A stretch of 37,126 bases of DNA. It comes from Candidatus Kuenenia stuttgartensis. Its GTDB lineage: Bacteria; Planctomycetota; Planctomycetia; Isosphaerales; Isosphaeraceae. A program made the translations under genes and the position numbers. Below, piece by piece: positions 17,382-26,100 of this stretch (position 1 is the stretch's first letter; each line of letters starts with the position of its first letter). A model generated the notes under the pieces. It searched no databases, was not told where the DNA came from, and saw nothing but the letters and a program-made list of their open reading frames with translations. The stretch covers positions 1-37,126 of the forward strand of contig CAMCFM010000002.1 of NCBI GenBank assembly GCA_945874095.1, given 5' to 3'.

Positions 17382-18603
17382 ATCTGATTTCGAAAAAAAA
17401 GGTCGATCTTTATCGATTGGATTCGATGGTACGTGCCTTGCCAACCGTCGTGGCTTCGGCCGATTTGCAAGAGGAATTCTTTCAGGACTGGTTGCGACGA
17501 ACCCAGGCCACACCTTGGAAGTGATCGTGGACGAACCCTCTAAGGGCCTGATTTCATTGCCTTCGGGGGTGGGCTTACGCACCGTTGCCACAAGGCGGGC
17601 GCAAGCGGAATCTGCATCAGCGAGAGGGAATCGGTCGATTGGCGAGCTTTGGAAGATGGGTCAGGGAGTTAAAAAAGCGGGATATGACATTTTCTATTTT
17701 CCATCTTCGTTTACATATTATCCAGTTTGGCCGAGCCAAAAGATGATTGTGACGCTTCATGACACTTTGGCCGTGGATCGTCCAGACCTGGTATTCCCGA
17801 CGCGTAAGGGCCGCTGGTTCTGGTGGTTGAAAGAGCACATGGCAACTTGGAATACTAGCCGATTGACGACGGTTTCTGAGAAGTCGCGAACGGATTTGGC
17901 GCGTTACTTCCGGATGAATCGCGATCAGATCGGGTTATTGACTGAGGGTGTCGAGCCAACCTTTCTCAAGCCGATTGAGGATTTGCCTGAGTTCCAGTCG
18001 GTAGTTGCAAAATATCGAATTCCAGAGAATACAAAATACTGGCTTTATGTTGGTGGCCTGAGCCCTCACAAGAATCTGAAACGCATGATCGAAGCCTTTT
18101 CAGGACTTCCTGAAGTATTGGGAAATCTTGTCATAGTGGGTGACTTCGGCGACACGTTTCATACGCATTTGCCAGAGTTGCGAGAAGCGGCGTTTGAAAA
18201 TGGTGTTGAATCACGGGTTGTGTTTACAGGTTATGTACCAGACGATGAACTGGCCAGTATTTATCGCAATGCACAGGCGGTGGTTTTGCCATCGCTTTGG
18301 GAAGGATTTGGCCTTCCTGCTGCTGAGGCAATGGCGTGTGGAGTGCCTGTGCTGCACAGCCATGCTGGGTCATTACCTGAGGTGGTGGGAAATGCAGGAA
18401 TTGGATTTGATCCATTGGACATTCAGGATATGCAGACGAAGTGGCTGCAATTGGCTGGAAATGAAACATTGAGTCAAAAGCTTTCGCAAAACGGATTGCA
18501 ACGGTCACAAAAATATCGCTGGGAAGTGGCTGGCAGAATGCTTTGGAGTGAGTTTGAGAATTTGAATGTGAATCAAAGCAAGCGTGATCGGCGGGTCTCA
18601 TGA
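17374..18603 (+). CDS. Glycosyltransferase family 4 (GT-B fold)
   Basis: A 409-residue retaining glycosyltransferase, expected to transfer a sugar from a nucleotide donor to the growing glycan on the cytoplasmic face. Seen: the acceptor-side N-terminal start FDGTCLANRRGFGRFARG, the domain-linker YVGGLSPHKNLKRMIEAF, and the donor-site EX7E motif with E310 and E318 in EGFGLPAAEAMACG, followed by SHAGSLPEVVG. Its size is normal for the family. It overlaps both neighbours (8 bp before, 4 bp after). Linkage and sugar cannot be predicted. Confidence 0.9.
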   Translation: MNESDFEKKGRSLSIGFDGTCLANRRGFGRFARGILSGLVATNPGHTLEVIVDEPSKGLISLPSGVGLRTVATRRAQAESASARGNRSIGELWKMGQGVKKAGYDIFYFPSSFTYYPVWPSQKMIVTLHDTLAVDRPDLVFPTRKGRWFWWLKEHMATWNTSRLTTVSEKSRTDLARYFRMNRDQIGLLTEGVEPTFLKPIEDLPEFQSVVAKYRIPENTKYWLYVGGLSPHKNLKRMIEAFSGLPEVLGNLVIVGDFGDTFHTHLPELREAAFENGVESRVVFTGYVPDDELASIYRNAQAVVLPSLWEGFGLPAAEAMACGVPVLHSHAGSLPEVVGNAGIGFDPLDIQDMQTKWLQLAGNETLSQKLSQNGLQRSQKYRWEVAGRMLWSEFENLNVNQSKRDRRVS

Positions 18604-19877
18604 AATTCTGTATGCTCACAAGTTTTTTTGGTGCACACAGTTTTGGTGGAGATTCTGCCTATGTGGATCGTCTGTCGCGTGCTTTGGCTCGTCGTGGTCA
18701 TGAAGTGCATGTGATTTATTGTCAGGACGCATTTGAATTGGTGCGAGGTTCATTTCCTGTGAGGGATTACACTCCCCCTGAAGGAGTGCAGGTGCATGGG
18801 TTGAAAAGTTGGGCTGGGCCTTTATCGCCTTTATGGACTCAGCAATCCGGAATGCCGGGGCCGAAATGGCCGATGATTCAGGAGTTGATCCAACGGATTG
18901 AGCCAGATGTGGTGCATTTTCATAACCTGTCGTTGATTGGTGGGCCAGGTTTATTAATGAAGGATTACGGAAAGGCAGTTCGGTTGATGTCGGCCCATGA
19001 ACATTGGCTGGTTTGTCCCATGCATGTTCTTTGGAGGTCGGATGATCAGTTGTGCGATGAGTCGAGATGCAATCGGTGTTCCATTGCAAGTGGGCGACCG
19101 CCGCAGTTGTGGCGGCATACAGGTTTTATGGAACGTGGGCTGGCGAAGCTTGATCGGCTGATTGTACCAAGTAAAACATCGGCTGAGGAGCATCGCCGGA
19201 GGGGAATTGATCGAGCGATAGATGTGCTGCCGTATTTTCTGCCTCAGGATTGGCCATTTGCTTACAGGCTAGAGAGATCTGAGGAGCGATTGAAATCTGA
19301 AAGACCTTATTTTGCATGCGTCGGGAGGCTTGAGAAAATCAAAGGATTCCAACAAGTGATTGGATTAATGGAAAAATTCCCTGAAGCGGATTTGCGCATA
19401 GCAGGGCATGGCGGTTTTTTGGATCATTTAAAAAAGCAGGCAGAAGGGATGTTGAATGTGCGGTTTGAGGGGATGCTTGAAGGAGATGCATTAAGAAGTC
19501 TTATGAAAAACTCGCGTGCAATGGTGGTGCCATCGCTGGTGCCGGAGACGTTCGGATATGTTGTTCTGGAGTCGTTTGCACAAGGCAGGCCAGTCATCGG
19601 CCGGAATCTTGGAGCTTTGCCTGAAATTGTTGCTGCATCTGGCGGTGGGCTGATTTTTGATGATATTGAAGGACTTGAAAATGCAATGCGGAGATATTTG
19701 ATGGATCCAGCGTTGACGGATCGACACGGGCGAACTGGACGCGAATCCATAGAGTCGCAATTTGATGAAGAGCGGCATTTGAAACAGTATCTTGGATGGA
19801 TTGAAAGATCCGGAGGGCCAATAAACGCGCCGATGGTGTCGAATTCTGGATTGTCTGAAAAAATACAAGCGGCTTAA
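18600..19877 (+). CDS. Glycosyltransferase family 4 with Cys-rich insert
   Basis: A 425-residue GT-B enzyme. The N-terminal domain has GGDSAYVDRLSRALARRGHEVHV, the usual GT4 opening (shown here in part: GGDSAYV at about 18-24). A cysteine set in CPMHVLWR, QLCDESRCNRC (near residues 137-160) may bind metal. The donor site shows YFACVGRLEKIKGF and the EX7E pair E316/E324 in ETFGYVVLE, then NLGALPEIV. The ATGA overlap links it to the previous gene, and its TAA is followed at once by the ATG of the next gene. It acts in the same pathway. Confidence 0.9.
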   Translation: MKFCMLTSFFGAHSFGGDSAYVDRLSRALARRGHEVHVIYCQDAFELVRGSFPVRDYTPPEGVQVHGLKSWAGPLSPLWTQQSGMPGPKWPMIQELIQRIEPDVVHFHNLSLIGGPGLLMKDYGKAVRLMSAHEHWLVCPMHVLWRSDDQLCDESRCNRCSIASGRPPQLWRHTGFMERGLAKLDRLIVPSKTSAEEHRRRGIDRAIDVLPYFLPQDWPFAYRLERSEERLKSERPYFACVGRLEKIKGFQQVIGLMEKFPEADLRIAGHGGFLDHLKKQAEGMLNVRFEGMLEGDALRSLMKNSRAMVVPSLVPETFGYVVLESFAQGRPVIGRNLGALPEIVAASGGGLIFDDIEGLENAMRRYLMDPALTDRHGRTGRESIESQFDEERHLKQYLGWIERSGGPINAPMVSNSGLSEKIQAA

Positions 19878-20420
19878 ATGCAGAACGAGGTTAAGGTGAT
19901 CAAAAAAATTGGTTTAAATGTTGGATGCGGACATGACCCAGAGCCTGGCTGGGTGAATGTCGACCTTCGTGCTTTGCCGGGGTCTGTTGATATTCAGGCC
20001 CATATTATTTGGATGCCGTTTGGAGATCGTCAATTTCAATGGATCAAGGCGGACAGTGTTCTGGAGCATTTGCGAGATCCCCGGCCAGCGATTGGCGAGT
20101 TGGCCCGATTAATTCAGGTTGATGGGGTTGTGGAGATACGAGTTCCGGCATTGGGCACAAATGCAGCAGGGCTGGATCCAACTCACCAATATCTGGCGGA
20201 TTTAAAGCATTGGGTAGAATTGATGGAAGAGCAATTTCATGAGCTTTGCGTGAGCTCTGTTGGGGTGCGCTGGAGGTACCATAAGTTGCTGGTGTTGATA
20301 CAGTATTTTCTGATTCGAGTGTTTTCCATGCATGAATTTGGACAATGCTGGGTGATACGTGCCAAGAAACCGAGGACGGAATTTAAACCAATCATTCCGA
20401 AACGCTGGTGGTTGGATTAA
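19878..20420 (+). CDS. Small SAM-dependent methyltransferase-like protein (COG4627-like)
   Basis: A 180-residue protein with a shortened methyltransferase fold: GLNVGCGHDPEPGWVNVDL is the SAM-binding start, then WIKADSVLEHL and VDGVVEIRVPAL. Small proteins with the GCG...PGWxNVDL signature are frequent in polysaccharide clusters. Catalytic activity is assumed, not proven. It starts with no gap after the previous stop and has an atypical Arg/Trp-rich C-terminus. It ends the plus-strand string and shares its last 4 bp with the end of the convergent minus-strand gene. Confidence 0.78.
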   Translation: MQNEVKVIKKIGLNVGCGHDPEPGWVNVDLRALPGSVDIQAHIIWMPFGDRQFQWIKADSVLEHLRDPRPAIGELARLIQVDGVVEIRVPALGTNAAGLDPTHQYLADLKHWVELMEEQFHELCVSSVGVRWRYHKLLVLIQYFLIRVFSMHEFGQCWVIRAKKPRTEFKPIIPKRWWLD

Positions 20421-21517
20421 GTTGCAAATCTCTTAAGGATTTCAGAGACTTGGTCAGCGAAGACTTTTGGGTCATAACGATCCGATTGCTCAAGTCCTGT
20501 TCTAATCATTGATGAGGTGAATTGAGGATCTTCGATAATCTGTTGGACAGCTGATTTTATTGAATCAGGAGAGCAGTCGGGAAGAGTCAGGCAGGCTTGG
20601 CCGGCGACTTCGGCGATCGCATTTACGGGAGTGGTGATAATCGGGCACCCGCATGCCATGGCTTCAGCCAGAGGCAGGCCGAATCCTTCGCGACTGCTTG
20701 GCCAGATCAAAGCGATTGCATTCTGATAAAGTTGGATGAGAGTTTGATCTGAGATGTATCCCAGCTCGATCAGACCATCCTGGGATCCGAGTTTTTGTGT
20801 TGATGGGCCGACGGCGACCAGATTAATCTTGAGTCCTGATTTTCGGAGCCTTTGAACAGCTTCCAGGATTGCTGGAAATTCTCGTCTGGAGGATTTCTTT
20901 CCAACGAAAAGTACGTAAGGGTTTTTGATTTCAGGAATGAAATTCAGGGCACTTGTGAATTTGTCATGAACGGGCTTGAAATACGATGGAATTCCTGGAG
21001 GAATGACTTTTATGTGGGAGATTGGGATCTGAAAGAATTGATGAACATCGTGTGCCGTTGCTTGGGAAGGGGTGATGATGAGGTCGGCCCTTTGGGCAGA
21101 ACGGCGGTATCTGGAGCGGAATCGAATTCGGTTGAATGTTGAGATATGGGAGTCAGAATGTTCACAAAATGTGTCGTGAACGACTAGCACCACAGGGCCC
21201 TTCCAGCGATACGGAACGAGGTTGGCAGGTGCAAAGAGTGGGAGATGGCGAAATTCCCGAGATGCAAGTATTGTATTTTCCCAGATCAGGCCTGGTAATC
21301 TCGAGCCATGACAGACGTGCTGGAAACGGTTTTTCCAGGGATCGAGGTCGGCTTTTCGTTCTGTACACTTGATAATGATAGGATGGAATGGTAATAAGTC
21401 AGGGGCAAGCGACCACTGGTTTAGCAGGACGGATAAGTATCGGCCTACACCGGTTGAGTTTTCTGTGAGTCGATGGCCGTCGATAGCAATTTTTGGGAGT
21501 ACATTATTTTGAGACAT
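20417..21517 (-). CDS. Glycosyltransferase family 4
   Basis: A 366-residue GT-B enzyme. Seen: IAIDGHRLTENSTGVGRYL at the N-terminus, VVLVVHDTFCEHSD for the first domain, PYVLFVGKKSSRREF at the linker, and the donor-site EX7E pair E277/E285 in EGFGLPLAEAMACG followed by TTPVNAIAEVAG. It lies 24 bp downstream of the GT2 gene and both are on the minus strand, so they form a two-gene unit facing the plus-strand cluster. The N-terminal pattern resembles the mannosyltransferase-like subgroup, but specificity is not established. Confidence 0.9.
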   Translation of the reverse strand: MSQNNVLPKIAIDGHRLTENSTGVGRYLSVLLNQWSLAPDLLPFHPIIIKCTERKADLDPWKNRFQHVCHGSRLPGLIWENTILASREFRHLPLFAPANLVPYRWKGPVVLVVHDTFCEHSDSHISTFNRIRFRSRYRRSAQRADLIITPSQATAHDVHQFFQIPISHIKVIPPGIPSYFKPVHDKFTSALNFIPEIKNPYVLFVGKKSSRREFPAILEAVQRLRKSGLKINLVAVGPSTQKLGSQDGLIELGYISDQTLIQLYQNAIALIWPSSREGFGLPLAEAMACGCPIITTPVNAIAEVAGQACLTLPDCSPDSIKSAVQQIIEDPQFTSSMIRTGLEQSDRYDPKVFADQVSEILKRFAT

Positions 21518-21541
21518 TTGAATGGGTAAAATTTAAATTCA

Positions 21542-22708
21542 TCAAGTAGATGAGTTGGTTTGGGGTACAAGCGATTCGACCGATTTATTCTTTAATGTTT
21601 CGGCAATGTGATTGGAATAAGGATATGGAGGTCTGATGGAGTTTGATTTCATCAGGCCAAGGCGATCGTGTGCAAGCCAGACACTGATGGCGGTGGCATA
21701 GCTTGTCAGGCAGACGAGATAATAAAGATTCATGAGGCCGAGGGCGGTGAGAGCGAGTTTGAATCCACCTTGTTTTTTCAGAAGTCTGAAAAAGCTCAGG
21801 TTGAGGCATAGCATGATAAGTTTTGAGGTGAGTGCGAGAGCGATTCCTGCGATGGGGTGAAATGCAATCAGGAAGAGCCCAATCCATAAAGCGGCAGCGG
21901 CGAGGGCGGCGATTTTCTGGATTTTATCGACGTTCAGGTCGTTGGTCTGACGGGTGGATCTGAGCATTAGAAGGCTCCATGGGAGGCCTCTCTGGAAGAA
22001 GTCTGTGCGGAGCATGGTGCGGATGGTCCAGCGTTTTCTGTGTTTGCAGAGGACATCACGCGCCAGGACTGTGTGATGGCCGGCGTCGAGCAGGCGATAC
22101 CCGAATTCAATATCTTCAATGGCGGGTTTTTCGTATCTCCAGTGATCGAAACCGCCGAGTTTCAGGAAGACGTCACGGCGGATGAACCCGCAGCCGGTCC
22201 AGAAAGTCTGTGCCTGTCGGGTATTCTGGTGAAAATCGCCTGTTTGATGGACGTGATGGTGGAGCAGGTTTCGGAATTGGCTGACGAGGCCTGGGTCAGC
22301 TGGGGAGTTGTCATAGGAGCCAAACAGGGCGTCGATCAGAGGATTACGATGGATATGATCGAAGGCATTGGCGATGGTGTCGGACTGGACGGTGACATCG
22401 GCATCGAGGAAGAAGATCCATTGGCCGCGAGCTTCGTGGCATCCAAGGTTTCGGGCGGAGGCTGGGCCACTTCGTTTTGGAAGTGTAAAGAGGCGGGTTT
22501 CGAAGTTCTGGGCGATTTGGGCGGTGTTGTCGGATGAGGCGTCGTTAATGACGAGAATTTCGTATGGTAGAGGGATGTTGCCTTGAAGTGAGAGGAGGCA
22601 GGCCTGGAGGTCTGCTTGGGCGTTATAGGCAGGTATGATGATGGAGAGTGTGGGTGGCATTTTTGAACTTTGATCAGAACACGTCGGACAGGTAAGGGGT
22701 TCGTCCAT
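21542..22708 (-). CDS. Glycosyltransferase family 2 with C-terminal membrane segments
   Basis: A 388-residue GT-A enzyme. Seen: LSIIIPAYNAQADLQACL (21-38), VINDASSDNT (53-62), GPASARNLGC (81-90), the metal-binding DXD as D102-A-D104 in FFLDADVTV, and AIEDIEFGYR plus KHRKRW further on. Three or four hydrophobic helices near residues 260-350 anchor it in the membrane, as in many GT2 proteins that act on lipid-linked acceptors. GAGGTG six bases before the ATG at 22708 supports this start over the internal ATG at 22660. The first 16 residues include CPTC and are not part of the fold. Confidence 0.9.
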   Translation of the reverse strand: MDEPLTCPTCSDQSSKMPPTLSIIIPAYNAQADLQACLLSLQGNIPLPYEILVINDASSDNTAQIAQNFETRLFTLPKRSGPASARNLGCHEARGQWIFFLDADVTVQSDTIANAFDHIHRNPLIDALFGSYDNSPADPGLVSQFRNLLHHHVHQTGDFHQNTRQAQTFWTGCGFIRRDVFLKLGGFDHWRYEKPAIEDIEFGYRLLDAGHHTVLARDVLCKHRKRWTIRTMLRTDFFQRGLPWSLLMLRSTRQTNDLNVDKIQKIAALAAAALWIGLFLIAFHPIAGIALALTSKLIMLCLNLSFFRLLKKQGGFKLALTALGLMNLYYLVCLTSYATAISVWLAHDRLGLMKSNSIRPPYPYSNHIAETLKNKSVESLVPQTNSST

Positions 22709-23105
22709 GAATCACCTCACCGGTCTCAAGAAACGAACTGGAATGCGCGCCCTTCCATGGTGCGCCCGAGTCCGATCTTGGCCCGCATGTCAAAAGACTA
22801 GGGAATCCGTCCCGAAGTTAGTCACGCCAGGCGAATCGCAATGCGAATGACGGGCGGGCTTCGACGTGTTTGGGGGACTTTATCCGCAGAATGAAGATTG
22901 GTCAATCCGAGTTTTGGAAGAGTTATGGCAGTGATCTGTTGTTTCAGAAAAGTGATTCTGGGAAATCTTTTAGATATTCGTAGGAGTTTCTCACAAAATA
23001 CTGTAAATTTGAAGTCACAGAGAGCATTGGTTGAAGTATATTGGCTGAATCATCAGACTTGATTCATGCTCACACACCACTATCTGACTCAAGGGGAATA
23101 AGGTT
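22709..23105. other. Divergent intergenic region upstream of the subtilase gene
   Basis: A 397-bp gap that should hold promoters for the GT2 gene and the subtilase. The half near 22740-22880 is GC-rich with small inverted repeats. The half near 22890-23100 is AT-rich. A 7-bp hairpin, TGAATCA (23046-23052) with TGATTCA (23060-23066), lies 40 bp before the subtilase start, and an AAGG precedes its ATG. No coding sequence is supported here. Confidence 0.45.
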
Positions 23106-26100
23106 ATGAGACAAGGACAAAGTCGTTTCAGCCCAAGGTACAGGGTTCGAAAGAGTCGTCAGTTCAAGCTCGAGGTATTTGCAAACCTTGAGGACCGTAC
23201 AGTTCCGACGATGAATCTGGCAACGACCAGTGTGATTTCGGATGAAATTCTTGTCCAGTATTCGTCAGGTACGAATGTTCAGCTGCGAGCTCAGTCCCGA
23301 TATAATTTAAATGTTCAGCTTAAGGATGAAATCCTGAGTGCAGAGCGGTTGAATATGGGTGATGGGGCGATGGAGTTGATTAAACTTCCTGCCGGGATGT
23401 CGAATCAGAAGGCACTTGACTGGTTCTCCAGGCAACCTGGTGTTGTTTTTGCGGAACCGAATTATCATGTGACTGCTTCAGCGGTCAGTAACGATACATA
23501 TTATACGAACGGCCAGTTGTGGGGTATGGAAGGCAGCGACAGCCCGACTTCCGTGGGGCCTGTTGGCACTACCAATATTTACGGGATCAATGCTGAGGCA
23601 GCCTGGAACGATGGGCAGACGGGATCGAAGTCGATTTTCGTAGGGATTGTCGATACAGGCGTCCAGGTCACTCACCCTGACTTGGTGGATAATATCTGGA
23701 TAAATCCATACGACGCTGTGGATGGGATTGATAACGATGGGAATGGATATGTCGATGACATTCACGGCTGGGATTTTGAAAACAACGACAACAGCGTTTA
23801 CGACTCTGTGGATGATGATCACGGCACCCACGTGGCAGGTACAATTGGTGGTAAGGGTGGAAACGGTGCCGGTGTGGCTGGTGTGAACTGGAATGTGACG
23901 ATGATTTCGGCAAAGTTTCTGGGGACCAATGGTGGGACCACAGCCGATGCCGTGCGAGCGATTGATTACATCACAGATTTGAAGACCCGCCACGGGATGG
24001 ATGTGGTGGCCACGAACAACTCATGGGGTGGAGGAGGTTACTCCGCAGCCCTTCACAGCGCGATTATCAGGGCCGCCAAGGCCGATATTCTGACAATCAT
24101 TGCGGCCGGTAATAGTGCGAATAATAACGATTCCGTTGCGTCGTACCCATCGAACACATCGACCTTGGTTGGGACCACAACGACAACGGCCGCGAGTTAT
24201 GAAGGTGTGATTGCGGTGGCATCGCTGGATTCGAGCGGGGCCATGTCCTCGTTCTCAAGTTATGGCAAAACCACGGTTGATATCGCTGCTCCTGGTGCCG
24301 GCATCATGTCTTCGGTTCCAAGCAATTCGTATGCTGCATACAGTGGGACATCGATGGCGACCCCACACGTGACAGGTTCTGTCGCCCTTTTGGCTTCCAA
24401 ATACCCGAACGCAACGGCGTCGCAACTTCGCACAGCCATTCTCGCAACCGCCATACCGACCACGTCAGTGACAGGTAAAGTTCTGAGTGACGGGCGTTTG
24501 AATGTTCAGGCTGCTTTGAATTATTCCGGCTTCAATACGACACCGTCCACTCCCTCGCTGAGCATTGCAAATGTGAGCAAGGCCGAGGGCAACTCGGGGA
24601 CATCGAATCTGGTGTTCACGGTGACCTTGAGCCAGGCTGCTGCATCCGCAGTGACGGTGAACTATGCGACATCCAATCTGACGGCCACGGCTGGCACCGA
24701 TTATGTAGCCGGTAGTGGAACGGTGACGATTGCAGCCGGTTCGACGACGGGCACGTTTAACGTGGTGGTGAATGGTGATACGACCGTAGAGACGGACGAG
24801 ACTGTGCGTGTCACTCTTTCCGGAGCATCGTCGAACGCCACGATTGGCACGGCGACGGCGACAGGAACGATCACGAATGACGACGTGGCACCTCCTGTTT
24901 TGCCATCACTGAGCATCGCGAATGTGAGCAAGGCGGAGGGTAACTCGGGGACATCGAATCTGGTGTTCACGGTGACTTTGAGCCAGGCGGCCGCTTCAGC
25001 AGTGACGGTGAACTATGCGACATCCGACGTCACGGCGACGGCCGGTACGGATTACGTAGCGAACAGCGGTACATTGACGATTCCAGCAGGGTCGACCACC
25101 GGCACGTTTAACGTGGTGGTGAATGGTGATACGACCGTTGAGACGGACGAGACTTTGCGGGTGACACTTTCTGGAGCATCGTCGAACGCCACGATTGGCA
25201 CGGCGATGGCGACAGGAACGATCGCGAACGATGATGTGGCCCCCCTACCATCGCTGAGCATTGCGAATGTGAGCAAGGCGGAGGGTAACTCGGGGACATC
25301 GAATCTGGTGTTCACGGTGACCTTGAGCCAGGCTGCTGCATCCGCAGTGACGGTGAACTATGCGACATCCAATCAGACCGCTAGGTCTGGTACCGATTAT
25401 GTAGCTGGTAGTGGAACGGTGACGATTGCAGCCGGTTCGACGACGGGCACGATTAACGTGGTTGTGAATGGTGATACGACCGTTGAGACGGACGAGACTT
25501 TGCGGGTGACACTTTCCGGAGCATCGTCGAACGCCACGATTGGCACGGCGACGGCGACAGGAACGATCACGAATGACGACGTGGCTCCACCGGTTTTGCC
25601 ATCGTTGAGCATTGCGAATGTGAGCAAGGCCGAGGGTAATTCAGGGACGTCGAACCTTGTGTTCATGGTGACCTTGAGCCAGGCTGCTGCATCCGCAGTG
25701 ACGGTGAACTATGCGACATCCAATCTGACGGCCAGGTCTGGCACCGATTATGTAGCCGGTAGTGGAACGGTGACGATTGCAGCCGGTTCGACGACGGGCA
25801 CGTTTAACGTGGTGGTGAATGGTGATACGACCGTTGAGACGGACGAGACTTTGCGGGTGACACTTTCCGGAGTATCGTCGAACGCCACGATTGGCACGGC
25901 GACAGCGACAGGAACGATCACGAACGATGATGTGACACCACCGACAACAACCCCAACTTTGAGCATCTCGAATGCGACGGTTGTGGAAGGCAATTCGGGA
26001 ACGTCGAATTTGGTGTTCACGGTAAGCCTGAGTCAACCTACAACGTCTTCTGTGAGGTTTGAATACTACACCTCAGGGATTACGGCAACGCCTGGTGAAG

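Noticed and set aside
24701..26020. Series of similar minus-strand frames of about 87-90 residues
   Set aside because: They are antisense shadows of the Calx-beta repeats and recur only because the coding strand is repeated.
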